Part shown: piece by piece, positions 11,906-21,440 of the stretch
Layout of the letters: every line of letters starts with the position of its first letter
Numbering within the stretch: position 1 is the stretch's first letter
Source of the DNA: Henckelia pumila
Taxonomy: Eukaryota > Streptophyta > Magnoliopsida > Lamiales > Gesneriaceae
DNA: 64,000 bases
Reading direction: 5' to 3'
NCBI RefSeq assembly: GCF_033568475.1
Contig: NC_133123.1
Coordinates: 138,462,062 to 138,526,061 of the forward strand
Program-made: the position numbers and the translations under genes
Notes under the pieces: generated by a model
What the model was told of the DNA's origin: nothing
Database searches by the model: none
Seen by the model: only the letters and a program-made list of their open reading frames with translations

Positions 11906-12952
11906 TTAATCAATGTCTTCGAAATCATTCAAAAAATCTGCAGCATTAAAACTAGTTGAACCAATTAAATGGTAACTATTTTCAATAAAATTGGTCTCTT
12001 TTCCTTTCCCCTTTGTCGATTCTTTATAGAGCTTACACAGGTGCTCAGGGAATCGACAAATATGTGACCAATGTCCTGGAGTGCCACATCTATAACAAAC
12101 ACTCTCAGATCTTTTTGAGTGATTTTTATTTTCACTCGTATTTTCATGCTGCCTTTTTGGTGGGTGGTTCGTGAAGTTCTTTTGAGATGAGTTATTGAAA
12201 TAACTATCTCGATTATTTTCACATCCACGACCACGACCACGACCGCGATAATTTTTACGTCCACGTCCACGCCCACTTCCACTTCCTCGACCTCGTCCAT
12301 GACCAAAATATTGTCTATGCCTTTGATTTTGGTTTTTATTTTTAATTACGACATTTTCTTCTGGAAATGACGTTGAACCAGTGGGTCGGGATTGATGATT
12401 TCTTACTAACAGTTCGTCGTTCTTTTCCGCCACAAGAAGACATGCGATGAGTTCAGAATATCTCAAAAATCCATGCACTCTATACTGTTGTTGTAGAGTT
12501 ATATTTGATGCGTGGAATGTGGAAAATATTTTTTCAAGCATTTTCATATCAGTAACAACATGCTCACAAAATTTCAATTGCGAGACAATTCGATACATCG
12601 CAGAATTGCAATCACTGACTTTTTTAAAGTCTTGGAATCTCAACGTATTCCATTCATCACGAGCGGTCGGGAGTATAACTTCCCTTATATGCTCAAATCT
12701 TTCTTTCAACCCTTTTCATAAAATCATTGGGTCTTTTTCTGTGAGATACTCACATTTCAATCCTTCATCAAGATGTCTACGTAAGAAAATCATAGACTTT
12801 GCCTTTTCTTGTGAGGATGATATATTATTTTCTTTGATGGTATCACTTAGACCCAATGACTCAAGATGCATCTCTACATCGAGAGTCCATGGCATATAAT
12901 TCTTTCCAGTGATATCGAGCGCGACAAATTCAATCTTTGCCAAATTTGACAT
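11906..12952 (-). pseudogene. Copia gag of element A
   Basis: Starts MSNLAKIEFVALDITG and carries the Copia gag helical domain (ERFEHIREVILPTARDEW, FHASNITLQQQYR). An Arg-Gly repeat tract and a CCHC zinc knuckle CYRCGTPGHWSHIC follow. It ends DFEDID-stop at 11906. A TGA at 12716-12718 lies where relatives have Trp; element B has the same stop at the same codon. Confidence 0.88.
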
Positions 12953-13362
12953 GGTGGTACTAGAAAAATAACAATGCATTTTATTAGTTAATTTCTATAC
13001 AATAAAAAATAATGGAATAACGAAGATTACAAGTGCGTGTACAAATAGAGAAAAAGTATGTGGTGAAAAATCGCTGGTGAGTACAAGACTCGTGAGTATG
13101 ATGATCATAGTCGTTATGAAAAATAGCCTTATAAATGTCATCATCTTCATCTTCGAAAAATCGAGGAGAAATTATTTTGAGAGAAAGAGTGAATTTGGTG
13201 TGATTGAAAATGAGTTTGAGTGAACATATTTATAGGGCAAAAACTAGCCGTTTGTTACCGTTGGAGGTAAGAAAAAATTGAGTATGTGTTGAATAAAAAT
13301 TTGTGATAATCATGTGATGCATATAATGATAATCATAATTAAATATACACAATAAAATATAT

Positions 13363-13597
13363 ATCATATCACGTTATTATAAGGTCAGTGTCATAGATAG
13401 TCTCTTATATAATAACATGAAATTATACAAATATAATTAGACAATAAAATTATATAAGCAGTAATGTATAATCATATCACGTTATTATAAGGTCGGTGTC
13501 ATAGACAGCCTCTTATATAATAATATGAAATTATACAAATATAATTACACAATAAAATTATATAAGCAGTAATGTATAATCATATCGCGTTATTATT
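13363..13597. repeat. tandem repeat (108-bp period) in the untranslated leader of element A
   Basis: The phrase ATCATATCACGTTATTATAAG starts at 13363, 13471 and (diverged) 13579, giving two full 108-bp units and a partial third between the 5' LTR and gag. Element B has a homologous array with a 98-bp period. Confidence 0.85.
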
Positions 13598-13841
13598 TAA
13601 AAATCTTAGAAGCTTTTATACTTGTCGTATCCCTTACTGGGAGTGTGGGATGTAGTCTTAACATTCTCCCAGGATTTATAACAAGTTTTTTTAAAAAACT
13701 TATTTTTTTTATCGTGTGTGATAATAACATGATATTATATATTAAATATATACACTACAAATAAATAAACAATAAAATAAATATACTTACTTGTTAAATA
13801 TTTTTGTCTTCTCTTTGTGTTTTGGAGCGTTGAAAATTATA

Positions 13842-13871
13842 GAGAACCTTCGAGCGATCGTGCTGATAACG
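13842..13871 (-). promoter_or_regulatory. candidate primer-binding region of element A
   Basis: Directly inside the 5' LTR the minus strand reads CGTTATCAGCACGATCGCTC. This is not the usual TGGTATCAGAGCC complement of initiator Met-tRNA. The same 30 nt follow the 5' LTR of element B exactly, so the segment is constrained or recently shared. An internal (half-tRNA) primer, as known for Drosophila copia, is possible but unproven. Confidence 0.5.
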
Positions 13872-14125
13872 TGTTGTGAAAAGTAAAAATTTATGGTAAA
13901 AACTAAAAACTCTAAAACTCAAAATATATATCAAACCAAACACTTATAAAATCTTATCTCTAAACTTGTGTTATTTCTTCACAAATGTTGAGGTCTACTT
14001 ATAGATCCTCAATTGAGAAATGTCCAAAAATAAATATGTCATCCATTACATAATCAAAAATTAAAATATCATCACATCACCATCACAATAATTTTCAATC
14101 TAATTTTAATATATAATTTCCAATA
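13872..14125 (-). repeat. 5' LTR of element A
   Basis: 254 bp, same boundaries as the left copy; twelve substitutions counted by eye against it. Followed by tatat, the imperfect TSD. Confidence 0.88.
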
Positions 14126-14249
14126 TATATGATATATTGTAAACATTTTTACTTCTATTTTGGAGTATCACACTTGTTTTAGAATCTTTAGGCACTCTTA
14201 TCTCGCAAGTACATTTATAAGAGTTGAGCGGCACAGGGCACACTAATAA

Positions 14250-14254
<5 letters not shown>

Positions 14255-14326
<72 letters not shown>
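14255..14326. repeat. (TA)n microsatellite
   Basis: About 72 bp of nearly pure TA. It adjoins a hairpin MITE; further TA tracts at 14473-14490 and 14631-14663 bound that MITE and the next. Confidence 0.9.
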
Positions 14327-14329
<3 letters not shown>

Positions 14330-14472
14330 TTTTTTTTAAGTGTCCACCTACAATGCCCACTATCATGTTCATCAATGATGTGACACTATTCTATTGGACC
14401 TACAATTTATCACATTCAATAGAATAGTGTCACATCATTGATGGGCATGATAGGTGGACACTTGAAAGAAAC
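14327..14472. mobile_element. hairpin MITE 1 (146 bp) flanked by TA
   Basis: Outer arms GTTTYTTT..AAGTGTCCACCTA and inner arms CATCAATGATGTGACACTAT plus TCTATTG pair with their reverse complements, around a roughly 20-nt loop. The left arm carries a few extra bases. TA tracts on both sides fit a TA-target element (Tc1/mariner/Stowaway-like habit), but the exact TSD is hidden by the microsatellite. Confidence 0.75.
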
Positions 14473-14490
14473 TATATATATATATATATA

Positions 14491-14626
14491 ATTTTGATCA
14501 CCTGCACCCTAGGGTGGTGCATGATTTTTCGTGTGCGACCACTAAAACCCGGTGCCGTGTTTTAGTGTAAAAAAAAACAATGATCGCACACGAAAAACCC
14601 TGCATCCTAGGGTGCAGATGATCATT

Positions 14627-14630
<4 letters not shown>
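14491..14630. mobile_element. hairpin MITE 2 (140 bp) flanked by TA
   Basis: A different sequence from MITE 1. Arms TGATCACCTGCACCCTAGG and TTTTTCGTGTGCGA are repeated inverted at the right end. Within it, CACTAAAAC and GTTTTAGTG form a second small hairpin. TA microsatellites bound both sides. Confidence 0.75.
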
Positions 14631-14666
<36 letters not shown>

Positions 14667-14702
14667 TTTTTTTGTTTTTTGTTTTTTTTTAAATTGTTAA
14701 TT

Positions 14703-14850
14703 TCAAGTTGGGACATGGGATTCATATAATTATCAAGCTCTACATTTAGTAATATTGAATCGTCATATCCCTAACTAATTGGCATTTAGTAATATTGAAT
14801 CATCAAGTTGGGACATGGGATTCATATAGTTATCAAGCTCTACATTCATT
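14703..14850. repeat. direct duplication, about 48 bp at 100-bp spacing
   Basis: TCAAGTTGGGACATGGGATT followed by a CATATA..TATCAAGCTCTACATT phrase occurs at 14703 and 14803, differing at one or two bases. The intervening TTTAGTAATATTGAATC is also doubled. Confidence 0.8.
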
Positions 14851-15320
14851 TTCATATTGTGAGCGAGTGTTTGATACATGATTATCCAAATGTAATAAAA
14901 TAAGATATTAATTACGATCTTATTAATACGTTCATCTTAGCTCATGTATAAATATATATATTACATAATTGGATTCTAAGTCTCGATATTATTTCTCCAC
15001 TACCTTATTACTTTTTATCTTTTGGAATCTTTTGAGGGTTTTTTTTTACTATATATATTAATTTCATAATTTGCATGCCTCGCTAATTTCATACATGGTT
15101 TAAAACACGAAATATTTTTTGAGATTGATTTTTTAAAATATTGTTGCGCTTTATGGTACCAAATTGTTTACGGATTAATAAATGCTAATCACATGTAGTG
15201 CTCATTTGATTTCCATTATTTCATATCTTCAGCTCGAATTAATATTAGGTTGCGTACGGGTGGAATTATTAAATTTTGAGAGAGATTTGGTCGATGAATA
15301 TTTCATAATTATTTAAAATT

Positions 15321-16695
15321 GGTATAATTCTCCATTTAATCCCTTTTTTTTGATGCGGTTTTGATTTCGTCCCTCATTTTTTCGTTAACCCAATTTAGTA
15401 CTCTAATTTTTGAACGCTTTTCGAAATCAGTCCTTCCGTCCAATGAGATGTTAAAATAGACGGGATGACTTGTTTACCAAGTAAAAGTGACATATTGAAT
15501 AGGTTGCTTTTATTAAAACTCTCATTTTTTAAAAAAATATTTTTATGTTTTATTTATTTTTTCATGATTTGTTTTATTTATTTTAGGTCTCTATAATTTA
15601 AAAATATCATAAATTAGTCCTCAAAAATATATTAGATCATAAAATAAATTATAAGGACTAATTGTGTTGCAATTTTCAAAGTTTAAGGACTAAAAATGTT
15701 GCTTTGAAATGTTAGGGACCAAAAACATTTTGATATGAAAGTATAAACTAAAAAAGTATTTTTCTCCTTTTATTGTTGAATCTTTTTACGTTAAAAGATT
15801 AAAATTTTCAAACAACTCACCATTTTAACATGAGTCACCTTAAGATGTCTAACTATGTCTGAATATTATAGTCAACATTCCACGGTTATAATTTTCAAAT
15901 GTAAACATACAAATTATAATATTACAACAAAACAATAGTCGAATCAAACATATATCATTATATTTAGCGAATTTAATGAAAATCAGCACATGAAATAGAA
16001 AATAAATACCAATGGTTTAACATCAATCCAACAAAGCCTGATAATCAATCTAATTTATGCATAAAAAATACAAATACAAATTCAAAACATAACGTCTGAT
16101 GAAAATAAAAAAATCTCAAATCAAATTAATTAATAAAAAAACGAAAACAATATATTTCTCAAGAAAATAAATACAAAAAACAAAATTATCATATTCTCCA
16201 AAAAAATAATAAATACAAAAAAACGAAAGAAAATTGAATTTCAAAACACAAAAAATAAAAGACATAGTACATACAAATCTGAAGAAATAGATTATGAGAT
16301 TACGTAAAAAAAATGAGAGAAATGTGTTAAACAGATTAGCTCTTTCCATTTCGTATATTTTAACAGTTAATTCGACGAAAAGACCGATTTCGAAAAACAT
16401 ACGAAAATTAAAGGACCAAATTGGGTCAATTGAAAAACGAGAGACGAGTCAGGACCGCGTCACATAATGAGTGACTAAATTGAGAGTTATCCATAAAAAA
16501 AAATTTTTTTTAAAAAAAAGAGATGTGCTAAACAAGTTAAGTATTTCCATTCCGGCTATTTTAACAGGTAATTGAATGGAAGGATCAATTTCGAAAAACA
16601 TTCAAAAATTGAAGGACGAAATTGGGTCAACTGAAAAATGAGGGACGAAATCGGAATCACATCACAAAACGAGAGACTAAATTGTGAATTATCCC
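15321..16695. mobile_element. non-autonomous long-TIR Mutator-like element
   Basis: Left end GGTATAATTC... and right end (reverse complement GGGATAATTC...) are inverted repeats of about 170 bp, recognisable throughout (TTCGTCCCTCATTTTT, CCCAATTT, TTTTTCGAAAT, TGTTAAAATAG). A perfect 10-bp duplication ATTTAAAATT flanks it (15311-15320 and 16696-16705). Long TIRs with a 9-11-bp TSD are the signature of MULEs. The right TIR exists twice in tandem (about 16325-16495 and 16510-16695). The interior has no transposase or captured gene. Confidence 0.85.
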
Positions 16696-16705
16696 ATTTA
16701 AAATT

Positions 16706-17580
16706 CCTTGATTCAAACGTAAATTTAAAATAAAAACGGAATCAGATTCATTGGTATGAAATCCAAACAAACGTGAGTTAACTATTTTTTATTCCAAATA
16801 ATTTAAACTTGACTAATTTGTATATGAATTGGCAAATTAATAATTGTTTACTTTGGTTCGGCCATATGGGTGGAACTGTGGAGCAGTAATGAAAGAAATT
16901 GCTCCTCCACGAAAATAAAAGGCAAGTCTCGAAAATTTTTTAATCCATTTTATAACTCTTATCTGGGGATGTTAATGAAATTAAATAAACAGACTTAGAT
17001 TATCATCAATGGAAAGTCAACGAAATCCACTAAAGATTTAACATTAGAAGCAGAAAACTTGTCAAAGTATTGAAATAAACAATGCTAATAAAAGATTTTA
17101 TTTTTAAAAAAAAATATTTAAAATGTTTAATAAAATAATACAACGGGCAGCACCCCAAAGACTAGAAAACTAGAAGATTTTAGAATATACACGAAGAAAA
17201 TAAACATATGCTCCAGACAGACCATCCATCCACCAAACATGCAGACTCTTGCAAATATATATTAAATAGTTTATTAAGATTTATTTAATTCAACAGGCAG
17301 CTTTATTCTTTAACCAATATAATTATTAATCAGTATGTCACTAGAGTAGTTATCATTCGTCAGCCTCCAAATACTTAAATAATGCATATACTCAAAACTT
17401 TCTTTTCCAAACCGAGCATTTCAATCCTTTAAAAATATGTTTTTTTTCCAAAATCATCTAATCTTGCAAGCATAAGAAAAGATAAAACCTTATGCACTAG
17501 CCGATTAGCATCAACTACATAATGTACATGGTTTCAATAAAAGATGAGGCAATTTACCAGATACAACTAGCATGATATGA
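16706..17580. other. AT-rich spacer
   Basis: No gene or clear repeat structure recognised. Confidence 0.4.
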
Positions 17581-17848
17581 GATGTTAGAAACCAGGCGGA
17601 GCGCCAACTAGAAGAGCACATTCTTAGAATAACTCAAGAAGTGCCTGAGCCACATGTGCCACATTTGCTGAGCCTAAGAGGACTCGAGCATGACAACTCT
17701 TCATATTCAGATCTGTGTTGTTTGGAAGATCATCGTTCAGGTGTTATGGACCCAAATCATGTTAGGTGCTTTAATATATCGAGCCTAGACCGAAACAAGC
17801 TCAAGAATGCAAGACCGTGGAAGAGTTTAGAAAAGGGTAACGAATAAA
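17581..17848 (+). pseudogene. orphan coding-like exon fragment
   Basis: An open frame enters from the left and ends in TAA at 17846-17848. It encodes about 85 residues with a charged helical start (RNQAERQLEEHILRITQE), then a Pro/Leu segment and SLDRNKLKNARPWKSLEKG. Composition and codon pattern look coding, unlike the AT-rich surroundings, and TAG just upstream could be a splice acceptor. No upstream exon or start codon is visible, so it may be the last exon of a decayed or captured gene. I do not recognise the family. Confidence 0.35.
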
Positions 17849-18093
17849 AATGTAAACGTGGAGAGTTGGTTAAGGCACTCGTTAATTTTTCCTCTTGAGT
17901 AGTAAGTAATAACCACGGGCTTGTAATTCTTGGGCTTGTTTTGATCTAGGCTCAGTATATTTTGCATGTAACAAAAGGTCATTCCACAGTTTCACTGTAA
18001 GTGAATTGGGATCCAATGGATTGGGGTTGCTTTGCCCTAAATACGCCCCATAGATAATACTTCTTGTTAAATCCTGAAAAAACCTAATATGTT

Positions 18094-21000
18094 TTAGAGG
18101 TTTACGTCTTCTATAAAATGACTATGGAAATTATGACGTTTGATCAACAGATCTTGAAAAGGATTGGAATCAAACTTACTCCAGTACAACAGTGGCAAAA
18201 CCATGGAAGTAAAAATCAAGATCTCCGCATTCTGAACAACACCTTTTAAAGCGAGTTCTTTATCCCTCATGTCATCAATCAATCGATCATAAGCAGGTTC
18301 ACTGTCATAGGAAAATAGTAAAACTAAATTGGTCAAAACGTAAGTAAATTGGGAGAGAATGATTAAGAGCATAGACCACGGCTCGAAAAATCACCTCATC
18401 TCGGATGGAAAGAAAAAGAGAGCAATATCTTCTTCATTGGGATCTGATAACTCAAAACGTTTTGGCCATACATCAGACTGTGGAAGCATTTTCAGGTGAA
18501 GATCCTGTTGAAACAACCTTATTTCCTCGTACACTTTCTGGCATGCTTTGTTAGAAACGTGGCCTTTGAGTCCATCGAGAATGTCACGTCTTTTCCCAGA
18601 CATGTTAAAACTTCCACTGTCGATTAGGAAATAGAAAATGGTAGTTAGATAGAGAGTCAAACACATAATATATAGGTGTTCTGAAAAAAACTACATATTA
18701 CATAGGTTGACAAACTTGGTATCAGTAATAAATAATAATTATTTTTCTCAACTCCAAATTATCAGTAATAAATAATAATTATTTTTCTCACCTCCAAATT
18801 GGCGTGATTATTGGTTCAGCACATGTAGAGCATTCAAGCATATTTGTGTCTTGAGGAAACTCTTTTCCAGCTTCTAATTCTCCATTCTCCTCGTGGCCAT
18901 TACTCGTGCAGATGACCCCGCCCTCCATCCTCGTGCCAACACAATGATTTACACATATGACTCCGTTGCTTTCCTGATTTTGCTTCTCCGAATTAGTTCC
19001 TGAAGACAGAAGAGTTGTCTTCTTCTTGTCTGAACTTTTAGAAGATGTGTTACAAGGTAACACAGGATTCTCCATCATCCCAAGCTCAGAAATTTTCTTT
19101 CCCTTCATTTCACAAGCTATAGGATCATCACTTGCCAATTTAATAGGCTTGTGATGGTCTATGTTTTCGCATTCCACAAAAGGTTTCTTGGAGGAGTTAC
19201 TGTAGTTTTTCTTCACAGTAGATTTCTTAGTCTTACTTCTTTTTCTCTTCATGTTCGCTTTCAGAGGAATAAAATCTGACAACTTCGTTTGCTGCGTCTT
19301 ATTATACCGATCTTCTCCTTGCTCAAGTTGTTGGGAGTTCTGCTCGATTTTTTCTTTTTTCTCATTGTTCAACCCTCTGAATTCCTCAGAAGAATTCTCA
19401 TTGGATGCTTTGGGACCTTCAATCGAGTCGAACTTTGTACAAGGATCGTATAAATGCTGAGGGAAATCCTCATAGACATGTTCCTTGGTCTCAATTGATA
19501 CAAAATCTTTCTCCAAATTTTTTCGAGTAGAAACTGTTCGGGTCTGTTGTTCTGCTTCGCAGTCATCACAAACCCAATGAACAAATTCATCAAAATGTTC
19601 TGGTACTACATCCAAACAATATCTGGAAAAAAGAAAGGGAATGGTGAAACACATACACACAACAATCACATTGTTTGTAAGTAGTACAAGATTTTGATGA
19701 AAGCAATATGTCAATCAATCCCGATTCTTTTTTTTCCTCTTGGTTCTGTTCATTGGGTGTAAAAGTTAGGATCCCAGAAACGAATAGACCTCAGCGAAAG
19801 AAGAAGAACAGAAAGAGAATATCAGTTAGCTGTGCCATAAATCATTAATAAACCCTCCATTGAATTTAGAGCCACATTCTCGTGCATCCACTGTGTTTCT
19901 TTACTTCTACTTTGCAGTTTGTAAAAATGCTAGTTGATGAGAATAACATCCGGACAGAGAATTAAGAAACATATTTAGTTCCAATTCCAGGAGACAAAAG
20001 CAGGATTTCGTAGGGATTCAAATATATAAAATAACACATAAGATAAGCAATCACATCTTACCGATGGACAGCAAAAGCCACACATTTGACACAAAATACA
20101 AAAGCATTGTCATATCCTTTATTGCCACACTGCAAACATACTGTCTCCTGCAGGATTGATATGTGTAGCAGTTAATATGAAAGCATAATAACATAATGCA
20201 AGCAACAGGGAAAGCGAGATATCCGGTCGATGCTCAGAGAATTCAGAATCCATAAATTCATGAATCCAGCACCCTATCCTACTGTCAAAAAAAAGTAAAC
20301 AGCTGAGCTGAGTAAACTTTTTCCGAAAAAATGTTGCAATATTTGACTTTCACGCATCTCCTTTCCATTTAGCATCTCATTCATGCCCCAATTTTGAGTT
20401 TGTTTCATACAAGCAGTTGAGTATAATGACATTGCTAAACAAATTGAAATGTCCATTTTTAGAGGATTCAAGGCCCCGAAATCTTAAGCGTTCCATACTA
20501 TCTTTCTCATTATTCAATTTTTCCCCTGCAGCACCCATCCAGTGCAAGCTTAATATACAATTACCCACAACAAATTAGCCCAAGAAAAATATTAAGCTGG
20601 TCTTGCAATGTCGATTTCTCTTCTGGACACTTTGTTCTGTTGATCATGTTGCATACATATCACTACAAGTTACAGTCTTACAGAGTAAAAATTTTTGGTC
20701 TTTTCAAGCCTACGAGAATACAATGTCACTGATAGCGAGAACATTATATCAAAAAAGGTGCATCATTTTGATACAAGGTCAATTTCAAGCTCGAAAAGTT
20801 CACAAATTACAATCCTTTATATATCCTTGTCGTGCTAATTTAAATTTTTTACAAGTGAATTCAGATCTACGGAAAAATACAACCATAAGATAAACCGGTT
20901 GGCCCTGAATTGCAAAATTTCAGACGTAAGAACCGAGGAGAAATGAGTAAAGAGCATTTAAAATCGAGTTTTCAAACATCATTGGCATGCAATTGCTAAA

Positions 21001-21240
21001 AAAAATGCGACGATTATTTCTCCCTAAAAACATGCATTTTGCGTTAATAAATCTCAAAAAAGTCCAACTCATAGAAAAGAAAAAGGTTTTGCTTCGAAAG
21101 ACATAAACTTGGTACTCTCAAAGTTTCCGAACGCCAAAAAATGAAAAGAAAAGAAAAGAATGCAATACGAAAGACTCTAAAAACTCGCAAGATTCAGAAG
21201 AGTAGTAAAGGTAAGGAACACGGAAATGGAATGTTACCAT
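18094..21240 (-). CDS. PHD-finger protein, AIPP2/PAIPP2-like (five coding exons)
   Basis: Proposed CDS: complement(join(18094..18301, 18395..18616, 18792..19622, 20062..20147, 21238..21240)), 449 residues, phases consistent at every junction with GT-AG introns. Exon 1 contributes only the ATG. Exon 2 and the start of exon 3 form a complete C4HC3 PHD finger (Cys5, 8, 20, 23, His29, Cys32, 48, 51). Residues about 55-300 are a polar linker rich in Lys, Ser and Glu, with a basic KRKRSKTKKS stretch that may be a nuclear signal. The C-terminal 140 residues match the AIPP2-type SPOC-like domain: PIW, GLKGHVSNKAC, SDVWPKRFE, DIALFFFP, LALKG. Arabidopsis AIPP2 reads unmodified H3K4 and works with BAH proteins and CPL2 in Polycomb-type silencing. 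Nuclear location and this role are inferred. The extreme C-terminus after LPLLYW diverges from relatives, so a further exon or alternative end is possible. Confidence 0.85.
18721..18800 (-). repeat. 40-bp tandem duplication across the exon 3 splice donor
   Basis: Two 40-bp copies (18721-18760 and 18761-18800) differ at one informative base. The right copy holds the donor used in the model (exon end GGAG then GTGAG); the left copy reads GGAGTTGAG, so its donor GT is lost. The last 9 coding bases of exon 3 are therefore repeated inside the intron. Confidence 0.85.
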
Positions 21241-21440
21241 GGCTCGTGAATTGTTTCGCGACCACCAGAGAATTACATGTTTCTGGCGAAAATTGAGTGA
21301 TTATTAAAGTAAATCTCTAATCCTGAAATATAAGACGCGAAAATTCTCGAGGTATCTTTGTGGGAGTTCTTCAATCCGCCGTTGGAGGTGTTCCGAGATG
21401 GAAGCAAAAGGGATTTTTCTTGAATTTATTTCTCTTCTAG
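21241..21440 (-). promoter_or_regulatory. 5' leader / promoter-proximal region of the PHD gene
   Basis: Sequence upstream of the ATG in exon 1, presumably mostly 5' UTR because the coding part of exon 1 is only three bases. No clear TATA box was picked. The transcription start is not determinable by eye. Confidence 0.35.

Larger units (their letters stand above)
7896..14125 (-). mobile_element. Copia LTR retrotransposon A, degenerate
   Basis: Paired 254-bp LTRs (7896-8149 and 13872-14125) enclose gag and pol on the minus strand in the Copia order protease, integrase, reverse transcriptase, RNase H. The flanks tatgt/tatat are an imperfect 5-bp TSD. A polypurine tract CAAGGGGGAG (minus) abuts the left, 3' LTR. 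I count about 12 differences between the LTRs (about 95% identity), so it is an older insertion than element B of the same family. At least four in-frame stops lie in gag and pol: TGA at 12716, TAG at 9861, TGA at 9351 and TAG at 8442. It cannot encode a full polyprotein. Confidence 0.95.

Noticed and set aside
11965..12306. Val-rich 113-residue minus frame in element A (and 37903-38271 in B)
   Set aside because: Out-of-frame reading of the gag Arg-Gly tract and zinc knuckle; not a separate gene.
16116..16400. 94-residue Phe-rich minus frame inside the Mutator-like element
   Set aside because: Low-complexity AT-rich translation with no domain; not evidence for a transposase or captured gene.
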